Source: Chromatiaceae bacterium
GTDB lineage: Bacteria; Pseudomonadota; Gammaproteobacteria; Chromatiales; Chromatiaceae
DNA length: 64,000 nucleotides
Reading direction: 5' to 3'
Assembly: GCA_025458165.1 (NCBI GenBank)
Contig: JALOTB010000026.1
Span: forward strand, 29,476 to 93,475
Below, in pieces: positions 26,501-33,938 of this stretch; position 1 is the stretch's first letter; the number at the start of each line of letters is the position of its first letter. A model generated the notes under the pieces. The model ran no database searches, was not told the DNA's origin, and saw only the letters and a list, made by a program, of their open reading frames with translations. The position numbers and the translations under genes were made by a program.

Positions 26501-29220
26501 CCGCCGAGTCGGTGGCCGAGAGCGAGGCCCTCGCGGCGCAGACCGGGGAGGCATTGGGGACGGTCGACCTCGCCGACATCGGCGAAGGGCTGGCCGCGAC
26601 CGAGGGCGAGGCCGAGGTCGAGGTCGAGGCGGTCACTGCTGAGGCCGAGCCGCGGGAGGCCGCGGAGGAAGCCCTCACGCCGATCGAGCCCGAAGGGCAA
26701 CCCCTAGGGCCCGTGGCTGAGGCCGTGGCCCCCACGGAGACTGCGATCGAGCCCGAGGCGGAGCACGCGCCGACAGTCGAGGCCAAGCCCGCCTGGGCGG
26801 TGGCCGAGACGCCGTTGCTGGACGAGCCGCCCGGCGTGGTCGCCGCGCCGGCCGAGGCCCTACCCTTCTCCCTGGCCGCCCAGGCCCAAGACCTGGTGCC
26901 ACTCCCGGCGGAGCCCGAGCTGCTCGGACTCTTCCTCGAAGACGCGCGCGACATCCTCGACAAGCTGGACCAGCGCCTGCGCGACCTGCAGCTCGCACCA
27001 ACCGACGCGGCCCCGCTCGAGGCCCTGCAGCGTCTGCTGCATACCCTCAAGGGCAGCGCGCGCCTGGCCGGGCTCACGCCGATCGGCGACGTCAGCCACG
27101 CACTGGAGTCGCTGCTCACCGGCGTCGCCCACGGCGCCGCACCGGCCGACGAGCGCAGCCTGGAGCTCGCCCAGCAGACCCTGGACATCCTCTCCAGCCA
27201 GGTCGACGCCGTGGCCAAGGGCCTGCCGCTGCCCCACGCGCGCGACCTGGTGCAGACCCTCGCCCTGACCCTCGAAGAGGGACTGGCCGGGGCGCCCGCG
27301 CCGATCCCCGAGCCCCTGGCGGCACCTCTGCGGCCCGCGGTGGAAGAGTCCGAGCCGCGCCCCGGTGGCAAGCCGGCGGCGGTGGCGCCGGCGGTCCCGC
27401 AGATCCGAGTGCGCGGGGACCTGCTCAACCGCCTCGTCAACGACGCGGGCGAGATCAGCATCTATCGCTCGCGTCTCGCCCAGCACAGCGGCGTACAAGG
27501 CTTCCGGCTCGGCGAGCTGGCGCAGACGGTGGAACGCCTGCGCGAGCAGCTCCGTCATATGGAGATCGAGACCGAGGCGCAGATCCTGCATCGCTTCGAG
27601 CGCGACAGCGAGGCCCGCAGCCCCGACCGCGCCGACTTCGACCCGCTGGAGCTCGACCGCTTTTCGACCCTGCAGCAGCTCTCGCGCAGCCTCGCCGAGA
27701 CGGTCAACGACCTCGTCAGCCTGCGTGTCCTGCTCGCTGACCTGCAGAGCGAGTCCGACACCCTGCTGTTGCAGCAGGCGCGGATCATCGACGACCTCCA
27801 GGACGGCCTCTTGCGCACCCGCATGGTGCCCTTCAGCCAGATCGTCCCCCGCCTGCAACGCCTGGTCCGCCAGACCGCGCAGCAGGTCGGCAAGAAGGCA
27901 CGGCTCGAGGTCTCCGGGGCCGAGGTCGAGCTCGACCGCGGTATCCAGGAGCGCATCCTCGCGCCCCTGGAGCACCTGCTGCGCAACGCCCTGGCCCACG
28001 GCATCGAGTCCCCCGAGCAGCGTGCCGCCACCGGCAAGCGGGCCGACGGGCGGGTCGTCCTCAGCCTCAGCCGCGAGGGCAACGACGTCGTGATCCGCGT
28101 CGACGACGACGGCGGCGGGCTCGACCTGGCGGCCATCCGCCGACGCGCCGTGCAACGCGGTCTGCTGGTCGAGGGGGCCCCGATCAGCGACGACGAGCTG
28201 GCCCAGCTCGTGCTGGAGTCGGGCTTCTCCACCGTCGAGAAGGTCACCCAGATCGCCGGCCGCGGGGTCGGGCTGGACGTGGTCAACGCCGAGATCAAGC
28301 AGCTCTCGGGCAGCTTCAACCTGGAGTCGCGCCCGGGACAGGGAACCAGCTTCACCATCCGCCTGCCGCTGACCTTGGCGATCATCGAGGTCCTGCTGGT
28401 CGAGGTGGCGGGTGAGGTGGTCGCAGTCCCGCACACCACCATCGAGGCCGTCTCACGCATCTCCCGCGACGAGGTGGCGGCCTGCCACCGCGGCGAGGGA
28501 AAGGACTTCGGCTACGCGGGCGAGGACTACCGCGTACTCTACCTCGGCAGCATGCTGCACCCCGCGGGGGCGCCGGAGCTGGGTGAGCGCCGCTGGCTAC
28601 CCTTGCTGCTAGCCCGTGCCGGGGACCAGCGCGTGGCCTTCCACGTCGACCAGCTCCGCGGCAGCCAGCGCATCGTGGTCAAGCCCTTGGGGCCGCAGTT
28701 GAGCGGCATCCGTTGGCTGAGCGGCGGGACCATCCTCCCCGACGGTCGGGTCGCGCTGATCCTCGACCCGATCACCCTGATCCGCTCGGGTGCCGTGCAT
28801 GACTATGTCCCGCCGATGCGTAAGGTCGAGGGGGCGGGCGAGCGCAGCGTCTGCGTGATGGTCGTCGACGACTCGCTGACGGTACGCCGGGTGACCGGCC
28901 GCATGCTCCGCCGCCAGGACATGGAGGTGATCACCGCCCAGGACGGCATCGAGGCCCTGACGCTGCTCGAGGAGCGCGTCCCTGACGTGATCCTGCTCGA
29001 CATCGAGATGCCGAGAATGGATGGCTACGAGCTCACCCGCCACATCCGTCGCTCATCGCGCTTCCGCGATATCCCGATCATCATGATCACCTCGCGGACC
29101 GGGGATAAGCACCGGCGGCTCGCCCTGGAGCTGGGCGTCGACCGCTACCTCGGCAAACCCTACCAGGAGGCGGAGCTCCTCGATGAGATCAGCTCGGTGC
29201 TGGTGGAGGGCTCGCTATGA
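23548..29220 (+). CDS. chpA: Hybrid chemosensory histidine kinase ChpA
   Basis: 1890 residues; starts with GTG. N-terminal helical PilL-like region (1-590); three Hpt domains with phosphorylatable His 648 ('FHTLKGSGR'), His 838 ('LHTLTGSAR') and His 1165 ('LHTLKGSAR'); an acidic A/E/P-rich linker (about 930-1110); a dimerisation region starting 'RVRGDLLNRLVNDAGEI' (about 1290); the CheA-type ATPase with N-box 'HLLRNALAHGIE' (about 1475), 'DDDGGGLD' and 'GRGVGLDVVN'; a CheW-like domain (about 1610-1750); and a C-terminal receiver with Asp 1818 ('ILLDIEMPRMDG'). It phosphorylates PilG and PilH. Pseudomonas ChpA has more Hpt/Spt/Tpt sites; this one shows three clear ones. The stop overlaps chpC (ATGA). 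Confidence 0.95.
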   Translation: MLSNARQRLMPDSSPVGGLHWVRSEILASLKRVRAWLEALVEGGAPSGDGREAVNALSEVRGVLAALQLTGPARLAEEMQALCERLDAGSVADTREAGEALMLALIQLPDHLDRLQAGHPDTPASLLGALNDLRSSRGLPPLSEAEVLLPASVLLDSELTPPEVRESLGRIAAKVRPHFHRSLLQWFRPESSRQGLISLGRLFHQTQRYAQEGVFHDLFSAAEAVVEGLLAGSIPTDSSSKAVIGRIDRVIKPLAEDPGAWPETQAQAILVDLLSLVARTDSESHLINELRERYGLARASGAVETAAAFGPGGEALAMLAAEARRELVPIKDVLDLYARGTREDPRQLGELGGKLRGLANTLAIAGMDELVAHLQRCGDDCMALAEQAVDANDERLPAAAEALVRVESALADLAVGGRPGGGEGGNRELLAATLKEAGIDLARAEQAIAELAAGPGNPRLLAEVPELFGRVAGALRILAETDAAAVLDAVVAQVRRRLLPGGRTPAARELELLANAISGVELYVEGLSEGERYRPNLIAEARAAIDELAGLPGGTLRTVELVPAVADEPSGSGLPSIEIAGLEAPLLATEGPHETIVANVVAPIDPEFLEIFLEEAAEVEQTIRDRFARWSRDPSDREALTELRRAFHTLKGSGRLVGAERVGELSRAVEALLNRVIDGTVEPSAQLIAYMAEAVAFTPEIIAAEANASPLDIDDKVERAEALALGQLPAGPVEAAREAPAGAKVIPWPVVPVLPEAGATDVVSEPAPEEGPEPVAEAEYDAAAAVEIAALADADEALLAIFRAEAADHLAVLKDFLAESERYPEGLVPADEVVRALHTLTGSARMTGVESSARVTWVLEHVFATYRERGTAADPIALDLLAQALVAVSERIHHLPGAGSEIATLQGLAEAASGHLAGLAEQTQAPAVAAELALPDSTGIEGPVGLDRRWEIIGEEIIGLAPPWASEEETVGGREEAIGPEAAVAAESVAESEALAAQTGEALGTVDLADIGEGLAATEGEAEVEVEAVTAEAEPREAAEEALTPIEPEGQPLGPVAEAVAPTETAIEPEAEHAPTVEAKPAWAVAETPLLDEPPGVVAAPAEALPFSLAAQAQDLVPLPAEPELLGLFLEDARDILDKLDQRLRDLQLAPTDAAPLEALQRLLHTLKGSARLAGLTPIGDVSHALESLLTGVAHGAAPADERSLELAQQTLDILSSQVDAVAKGLPLPHARDLVQTLALTLEEGLAGAPAPIPEPLAAPLRPAVEESEPRPGGKPAAVAPAVPQIRVRGDLLNRLVNDAGEISIYRSRLAQHSGVQGFRLGELAQTVERLREQLRHMEIETEAQILHRFERDSEARSPDRADFDPLELDRFSTLQQLSRSLAETVNDLVSLRVLLADLQSESDTLLLQQARIIDDLQDGLLRTRMVPFSQIVPRLQRLVRQTAQQVGKKARLEVSGAEVELDRGIQERILAPLEHLLRNALAHGIESPEQRAATGKRADGRVVLSLSREGNDVVIRVDDDGGGLDLAAIRRRAVQRGLLVEGAPISDDELAQLVLESGFSTVEKVTQIAGRGVGLDVVNAEIKQLSGSFNLESRPGQGTSFTIRLPLTLAIIEVLLVEVAGEVVAVPHTTIEAVSRISRDEVAACHRGEGKDFGYAGEDYRVLYLGSMLHPAGAPELGERRWLPLLLARAGDQRVAFHVDQLRGSQRIVVKPLGPQLSGIRWLSGGTILPDGRVALILDPITLIRSGAVHDYVPPMRKVEGAGERSVCVMVVDDSLTVRRVTGRMLRRQDMEVITAQDGIEALTLLEERVPDVILLDIEMPRMDGYELTRHIRRSSRFRDIPIIMITSRTGDKHRRLALELGVDRYLGKPYQEAELLDEISSVLVEGSL

Positions 29221-29690
29221 GACACCTACAGATCGAGGCCGACGCCCTGCGCGGGGTGGTGCTGCCTGTGGGGCCCAGCGATGTCCTGCTGCCGAACGCG
29301 GCGGTCGCCGAGGTCCTGGCCTACCAGGAGCCGGCGCCGCTGTCCGATGCCCCGCCCTGGCTGCTCGGGACCCTGGAGTGGCGCGAGCGCGAGATCCCCG
29401 TGGTGTCGCTCGCCGAGGCGGCCGATCCACCCGAGCCCGCCGAGCCCGGACGGCGCGCGCGCCTGGCGGTCTGCTTCACGCCGGACGGCAACCCCGAGCT
29501 GCCCTACTTGGGGCTCCTATGCGTCGCCCCGCCGCGCCTCGCCCGCTTCCTGCCCGAGGCCCTGGAGCCCGCCGAGGAGCCGCCGGCCAATCCCTTCGTG
29601 CTCCATGCGCTCACCTTCGCCGAGCGGCCGGCCTGGATCCCGGACCTCGACGCGATCGAGCGCGCCCTGCTCGACGCCCTGCCGCGCTGA
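29217..29690 (+). CDS. chpC: CheW-like protein, ChpC type
   Basis: 157 residues, a single compact CheW-like domain: 'VVLPVGPSDVLLPNAAVAEV', 'WLLGTLEWREREIPVVSLAE' and 'ARLAVCFTPDGNPELPYLGL'. It lies directly after chpA with a four-base overlap, the place of chpC in Pil-Chp clusters, and is thought to be a second adaptor linking inputs to the kinase. The C-terminus is more acidic and proline-rich than PilI. Last gene of the cluster; the convergent rsmE ends 11 bases later. Confidence 0.85.
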   Translation: MRHLQIEADALRGVVLPVGPSDVLLPNAAVAEVLAYQEPAPLSDAPPWLLGTLEWREREIPVVSLAEAADPPEPAEPGRRARLAVCFTPDGNPELPYLGLLCVAPPRLARFLPEALEPAEEPPANPFVLHALTFAERPAWIPDLDAIERALLDALPR

Positions 29691-29701
29691 GCTCGCGCGG
29701 C

Positions 29702-30430
29702 TCAGCGCCCGAGGTCACCCCATAGGGCCTGAATCACCGCCAGGGCCGCGAGCGGGGCGGTCTCGGTACGCAGGATGCGGGGTCCGAGCCTGACCCCGAG
29801 GAACCCGGCCGCCGTCGCCGCCGCCCGCTCGGCGTCGCTGAGCCCGCCCTCGGGCCCGACGAGCAGGCTAACCGCTCCCGTCGGCGGCGGGGTGGCGGTC
29901 AGCGGCTGGGCGCCATGCGGGTCGAGCAGCAGAGGGCTCTTATGCGGCCCCGCGAGCCAATCGCCGAGCCCGGCCGCTGGGTCAAGCACGGGGAGACGCC
30001 GCCGCCCGCTCTGCTCGCAGGCCGCAACGATCAGGCCCCACCAGTGGCGGCCGCGGCGCTCGCGGCGCTCGCCCTCCAGACGCACCACCGTGCGCTCGGT
30101 GACCAGCGGGGTGACGCGGGTCACACCGAGCTCGACCGCCTTTTGCAGCGCGAAGTCCATCCGCTCGCCCTTGGAGATCCCGAGCCCGAGGTGCAGCGCA
30201 AGCGGCGGCGCCTCTTCGGGAGGACCGGGGACGTCGATGCGCACCCGCGTCCCGCTGCGTCCCGTGTTCAGTAGCCGAGCCGGATAGTCGTAACCGTCAC
30301 CGTTGAACAGGACGAGCGGGTCGCCGGCGCGCAGTCGGAGCACCTGAACCAGGTGGAACGACGCCTGTTCCGACAGGTCGAGCTCGCTCGGCGCGAGCGG
30401 CCGATCGACGTAGACCCTGGGCGTGCGCAT
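29702..30430 (-). CDS. rsmE: 16S rRNA (uracil-1498-N3)-methyltransferase
   Basis: 242 residues, SPOUT-fold methyltransferase for U1498 of 16S rRNA. N-terminal PUA-like domain with 'ASFHLVQVLRLRAGDPLVLF'; SAM-binding knot 'VSLLVGPEGGLSDAERAAA' and 'LGPRILRTETAPLAALAVIQ'; 'FALQKAVELGVTRVTPLVTE' in between. The ATG at 30430 is used because it forms TGATG with the bioA stop, i.e. coupled translation; an upstream in-frame ATG at 30457 lies within bioA. Confidence 0.95.
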   Translation of the reverse strand: MRTPRVYVDRPLAPSELDLSEQASFHLVQVLRLRAGDPLVLFNGDGYDYPARLLNTGRSGTRVRIDVPGPPEEAPPLALHLGLGISKGERMDFALQKAVELGVTRVTPLVTERTVVRLEGERRERRGRHWWGLIVAACEQSGRRRLPVLDPAAGLGDWLAGPHKSPLLLDPHGAQPLTATPPPTGAVSLLVGPEGGLSDAERAAATAAGFLGVRLGPRILRTETAPLAALAVIQALWGDLGR

Positions 30431-31788
30431 CAGCCCGCCGTGGCGAGGTCGATGCATTCGGCGGCCACCCGAGCCAGCCAGCGCAGCTCCTCGGGCGTGA
30501 TCACGTAGGGCGGCATGAAATAGATGACGCTCCCCAGGGGACGCAGCAGCGCGCCGCGTGCGAGCGCCGCCCGATACACCGCGAGCCCGCGCCGCTCCTG
30601 CCAGGGGTAGGGCTCGCGCCTCACCCTGTCGCGCACCAGCTCGATGGCCAGGATCATCCCGGTCTGCCGCACCTCGGCGACGTGCGGGTGGTCGGCCAGC
30701 GGCGCGGCGGCCTCCGCCATCACGGCGGCGAACCGCCGGTTGGCCGCGATCACCTGGTCGCTCTCGAAGATGTCGAGCGTCGCCAGCGCCGCGCGGCAGG
30801 CGAGCGGGTTGCCGGTGTAGCTGTGCGAGTGGAGAAAGGCGGTGAGCCGCTGGTAGTCGTCGTAGAAGGCCGCGTAGATCGAGGCGTGGGTGAGGACCGC
30901 CGAGAGCGGCAGGTAGCCACCGGTCAGGCCCTTGCTGAGGCAGAGAAAGTCCGGCGAGACCCCCGCCTGCTCGCAGGCGAAGAGCGTCCCGGTGCGACCG
31001 AACCCGACTGCGATCTCGTCGGCGATGAGATGCACGCCGTGACGGTCGCAGGCCTCACGCAGCAGTTGCAGGTACACCGGGTGATACATGCGCATCGACC
31101 CCGCGCACTGCACCAGCGGCTCGACGATGACGGCGCAGATCTGATCCGCCTGCTCGGCAAGGATGCGCTCCAGGTCGGCAAAGCGTCGGCGCGAGTAGCC
31201 CTCCCAGTCCTCGCCCGGCTCGCGGTGGAAGCAGTCGGGCGAAGGGGCGGTGATCACCTCCATCAGGAGCGGTCGGTAGGTCTCCTTGTAGAGCGCCACG
31301 TTCCCGACCGCCAGCGCACCCAGGGTTTCCCCGTGGTAGCTATTGGCGAGAGTGACGAAACGCGTCTTCTGGGGGCGACCGAGGTTGCGCCAGGCGTGGT
31401 AGCTCATCTTGAGCGCCACCTCGACCGCCGAGGAGCCGTTGTCGGCGTAGAACACCCGATCAAGCCCCGGGGGGGCGAGCCCGACCAGCCGCTCGGCGAG
31501 CTGAACGGCCGGCTCGTGGGTGAAGCCTGCGAGTAGGACGTGCTCCAACTGCTCGACCTGGTCACGCACCGCCGCCGTGATGCGCGGATTGGCGTGGCCG
31601 AAGAGGTTGACCCACCAGGAGCTGATCGCGTCCAGGTAGCGGTTGCCGTCGAAGTCCTCCAGCCAGATGCCCTCGCCCCGCCGGATCGGGATCATCGGCA
31701 GGGTCTCGTGGTCCTTCATCTGGGTGCAGGGGTGCCAGAGGACCGCGAGATCCCGGGCAGCGAGGCTGGCGTTATCGAGCTTAGTCAT
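30430..31788 (-). CDS. bioA: Adenosylmethionine-8-amino-7-oxononanoate aminotransferase
   Basis: 452 residues, class III PLP aminotransferase for biotin synthesis: it uses SAM to convert KAPA to DAPA. Visible: 'VLWHPCTQMKDHETLPMIPI', 'YLDAISSWWVNLFGHANPRI', 'FYADNGSSAVEVALKMSYHA', 'LANSYHGETLGALAVGN', 'LIADEIAVGFGRTGTLFACE', and the PLP lysine in 'LCLSKGLTGGYLPLSA'. The ATG at 31788 (MTKLDN) is chosen over an upstream frame extension with shadow-like composition. No other bio genes lie nearby. It shares an operon with rsmE. Confidence 0.95.
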   Translation of the reverse strand: MTKLDNASLAARDLAVLWHPCTQMKDHETLPMIPIRRGEGIWLEDFDGNRYLDAISSWWVNLFGHANPRITAAVRDQVEQLEHVLLAGFTHEPAVQLAERLVGLAPPGLDRVFYADNGSSAVEVALKMSYHAWRNLGRPQKTRFVTLANSYHGETLGALAVGNVALYKETYRPLLMEVITAPSPDCFHREPGEDWEGYSRRRFADLERILAEQADQICAVIVEPLVQCAGSMRMYHPVYLQLLREACDRHGVHLIADEIAVGFGRTGTLFACEQAGVSPDFLCLSKGLTGGYLPLSAVLTHASIYAAFYDDYQRLTAFLHSHSYTGNPLACRAALATLDIFESDQVIAANRRFAAVMAEAAAPLADHPHVAEVRQTGMILAIELVRDRVRREPYPWQERRGLAVYRAALARGALLRPLGSVIYFMPPYVITPEELRWLARVAAECIDLATAG

Positions 31789-31866
31789 GAGTGGATCGAG
31801 TGCTGATCTGGTTGTTGCCCGATGCCAGCTCGGCTCCCGCCGCCCCGACGGCGCACCCCGAACCCC

Positions 31867-31894
31867 GCAATCCGCAATCCGCAATCCGCAATCC
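31867..31894. repeat. Heptanucleotide tandem repeat (gcaatcc x4)
   Basis: Four perfect copies of GCAATCC at 31867-31894 in the 118-base gap between the DUF423 gene and bioA. A possible slippage site in the bioA leader. Confidence 0.75.
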
Positions 31895-31906
31895 CAGGAT
31901 CTTCCG

Positions 31907-32296
31907 TCAGTCCCGCCGTGCTCCGAAGGCCCGCCAGACCCCGATCGCGAGCAGCGCCCAGCCGGCGATCAAGGTGAGACCGCCGAACGGGGTGACCCCG
32001 CCCCACCAACGCTCGCCGCTGAGGACGAGGACGAAGAGGCTCCCGCTGAAGACCAGCGCCCCGGCGGCCAGGCAGACGGCGGCGAGCACGAGCAGACGGG
32101 CGTCCGGACGCAGCGCCAGCAGCGCGCCGACGGCCAGGAGTGCGAGGGCATGGAGCCCGAGGTAGTCCGCCCCGGTTGACCAGGTCGCCAGGCGCTCCGC
32201 CGGCACCCGCACCGCCAGTCCGTGGGCCCCAAAGGCGCCGAGCGCGACCGCCAGCAGGCCGTAGATCGCCCCCAACGTGAGCGCCAGGCGGGTCAA
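31907..32296 (-). CDS. DUF423 small membrane protein
   Basis: 129 residues with four hydrophobic helices. 'AIYGLLAVALGAFGAHGLAV', 'WSTGADYLGLHALALLAVGA', 'GSLFVLVLSGERWWGGVTPFGG' (core 'FSGSLFVLVLSG') and 'GWALLAIGVWR' are the family's pattern (YgdD type in E. coli). Inner membrane, function not known. Its start overlaps the stop of the thioredoxin-HEAT gene by four bases, so they form one operon. Confidence 0.92.
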   Translation of the reverse strand: MTRLALTLGAIYGLLAVALGAFGAHGLAVRVPAERLATWSTGADYLGLHALALLAVGALLALRPDARLLVLAAVCLAAGALVFSGSLFVLVLSGERWWGGVTPFGGLTLIAGWALLAIGVWRAFGARRD

Positions 32297-32955
32297 GGTG
32301 CCTCCCCGCGGCCGGCGCCCAGCAAGGCGAGGGTCTCCGCCGCGATCTCGCGGACGTCCGCTTGCTCGTCGTCGAGCAGTCGCCGCACGGCTGGGATGGC
32401 CTGGGCGTCACCGGTGAGGCCGAGGAAGTGGCAGGCATCGCCCCGCGTCTGCGCCGATGCGCTGAGCGTGAGCTGCTCGAGCTCGGGCACGACCGCCGCG
32501 AGCACCGAGGTATCGGCCAGCTCCTCCACCACCGCGCTCACCCCGATGCGGACATCCAGCGGGGTCGACTCGTCCTGTAGCAGGCTCAGGAGATCGCGCA
32601 GACGCCCCGGGACATCCTCGACCTGCCGAATCACCGCATCGAGCCGGCGGCCCTCGATCAGGTGGGTGAAATAGGACGCCCAGCCCGTGCCACTGGCGGC
32701 GTGCTCCACCCACTCCGCGAGCTCGGCCGGCGAGAGGGCACCGATCAGCTCGAAGGGACCAATGCGCAACCAGGGCACGGACCTTACCCCATGCGCCGAG
32801 GCCAGCTCGGGCTCGGCGGTCACATTGACCGCCTCCAGTCGGGCGAGCCGACCCGCCTTGAGCAGTCGCCCGAGCCCGTCGAGCACGACCGGGCAGTGCC
32901 CACAGCCGGGGGCGACGAAGAGGAGGGCGCTCGGCAGTGGCTCGTGGGGCATCAT
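32293..32955 (-). CDS. Thioredoxin-like domain fused to HEAT repeats
   Basis: 220 residues. N-terminal thioredoxin fold (about 8-90) with redox motif CGHC (Cys 18, Cys 21) in 'FVAPGCGHCPVVLDGL' and the cis-proline loop in 'GVRSVPWLRIG'. After a linker, residues about 120-215 form HEAT-like helical repeats: 'DESTPLDVRIGVSAVVEELA', 'SAQTRGDACHFLGLTGDAQA', 'DEQADVREIAAETLALLG'. No signal peptide, so cytoplasmic. The fusion suggests a redox protein docking to a partner. It is divergent from aprB (about 460 bases between starts) and coupled to the DUF423 gene. Confidence 0.85.
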   Translation of the reverse strand: MMPHEPLPSALLFVAPGCGHCPVVLDGLGRLLKAGRLARLEAVNVTAEPELASAHGVRSVPWLRIGPFELIGALSPAELAEWVEHAASGTGWASYFTHLIEGRRLDAVIRQVEDVPGRLRDLLSLLQDESTPLDVRIGVSAVVEELADTSVLAAVVPELEQLTLSASAQTRGDACHFLGLTGDAQAIPAVRRLLDDEQADVREIAAETLALLGAGRGEAP

Positions 32956-33414
32956 GGCGGCACTGGGGGTATAAACCGAATTGGGGGCTGTGCGACGTCG
33001 GCGCCTGGTGGTCGACGCCGTCCGGCTTTGGCGCGGCCCGCCCGCACGCTACCTTAGCGACTGACCTGGCGGATGCAAAGCCCGTCGGGGGCCGCCAACC
33101 CCACTAAGACCATCAGAATTGTCTAATAAGCCGGTTTTATGATGTCACCCCAAAAACTGTTTTGACACCCTCACTTGCCGATCACTATCTTTCACTGCTC
33201 GCGCAACCGGCCACCGGGATGGTGATCAGGTCCTGCCCTGGATCGACCCCTTCCCCCTCATCAAGAACCCAGGAGCCAGCCGGCCGGGCGTTGCCTCAGG
33301 GACGACGGAGCTCGAGAGTTTCGGCGGACTCGCGTCCACTGGAAGCCACAGGTCGCCGGAGATCGTTCAGCACGGCGGCATCCACCGCAGTGAACCGTTA
33401 GGAGATAGTGCACC
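32956..33414. other. Divergent control region between the Trx-HEAT gene and aprB
   Basis: 459 bases without a gene. It contains the best sigma70-like promoter of the window (33162-33191) and then a leader of a little over 200 bases before aprB. No known riboswitch pattern is recognised in the leader. Confidence 0.55.
33162..33191 (+). promoter_or_regulatory. Candidate sigma70 promoter of aprBA
   Basis: TTGACA at 33162-33167, 18-base spacer, TATCTT at 33186-33191 (or 17 bases to CTATCT). The surrounding sequence is unusually A/T-rich for this genome. Transcription would start near 33198, leaving about 215 bases of leader. Strong visual match. Confidence 0.6.
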
Positions 33415-33885
33415 ATGCCAACCTTTGTGCGTACTGATAAGTGCGATGGCTGCAAGGGCCAGGATAAGACCGCTTGCATGTACATCTGCCCCCACGACCT
33501 CATGAAGCTCGACCAGGACGGCTCCGAGACCGGCCACGCCATGAAGTCCTACAACCAGGAGCCCGAGCAGTGCTGGGAGTGCTACTCCTGCGTGAAGATC
33601 TGCCCGCAGCAGGCGATCGAGGCCCGTCACTACGCCGACGTCGTCCCGATGGGCGCCTCCGTGCAGCCCCTGCGCGGCACCGACTCGATCATGTGGACCA
33701 TCAAGTTCCGTAACGGGACGATGAAGCGCTTCAAGTTCCCGATCCGCACCACCCCCGAGGGGTCGATCGATCCGTACGGCAACAAGCCCGCGGCGAACAT
33801 CGCCAACATCGAGAAGGCCGGCTACTTCACGACGGGCACCGACGGTCTGCACGCGGCCGACGCCAGCCAGCTCATCCGCAAGTAA
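33415..33885 (+). CDS. aprB: Adenylylsulfate (APS) reductase, beta subunit
   Basis: 156 residues, normal AprB size. Eight cysteines bind two [4Fe-4S] clusters: Cys 10, 13, 21, 25 in 'CDGCKGQDKTACMYICPHD' and Cys 53, 56, 59, 63 in 'CWECYSCVKICPQQAIEARH'. A beta-rich middle and the C-terminal tail that wraps AprA follow ('PEGSIDPYGNKPAANIANIE'). With AprA it interconverts sulfite + AMP and APS in the cytoplasm; in sulfur oxidisers it runs toward APS. 'taggagat' before the ATG is a strong ribosome-binding site, and codons are strongly biased (aag, gag, ctg), as expected for high expression. The aprA frame begins 53 bases later. Confidence 0.97.
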   Translation: MPTFVRTDKCDGCKGQDKTACMYICPHDLMKLDQDGSETGHAMKSYNQEPEQCWECYSCVKICPQQAIEARHYADVVPMGASVQPLRGTDSIMWTIKFRNGTMKRFKFPIRTTPEGSIDPYGNKPAANIANIEKAGYFTTGTDGLHAADASQLIRK

Positions 33886-33938
33886 GCGCCGCGCCCTTCT
33901 GCGCGAATCGAACCGTTTGATTATTCGAGGTATACGAA

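Noticed and set aside
26860..28434. A 524-residue minus-strand frame across chpA
   Set aside because: Antisense shadow of the chpA kinase region.
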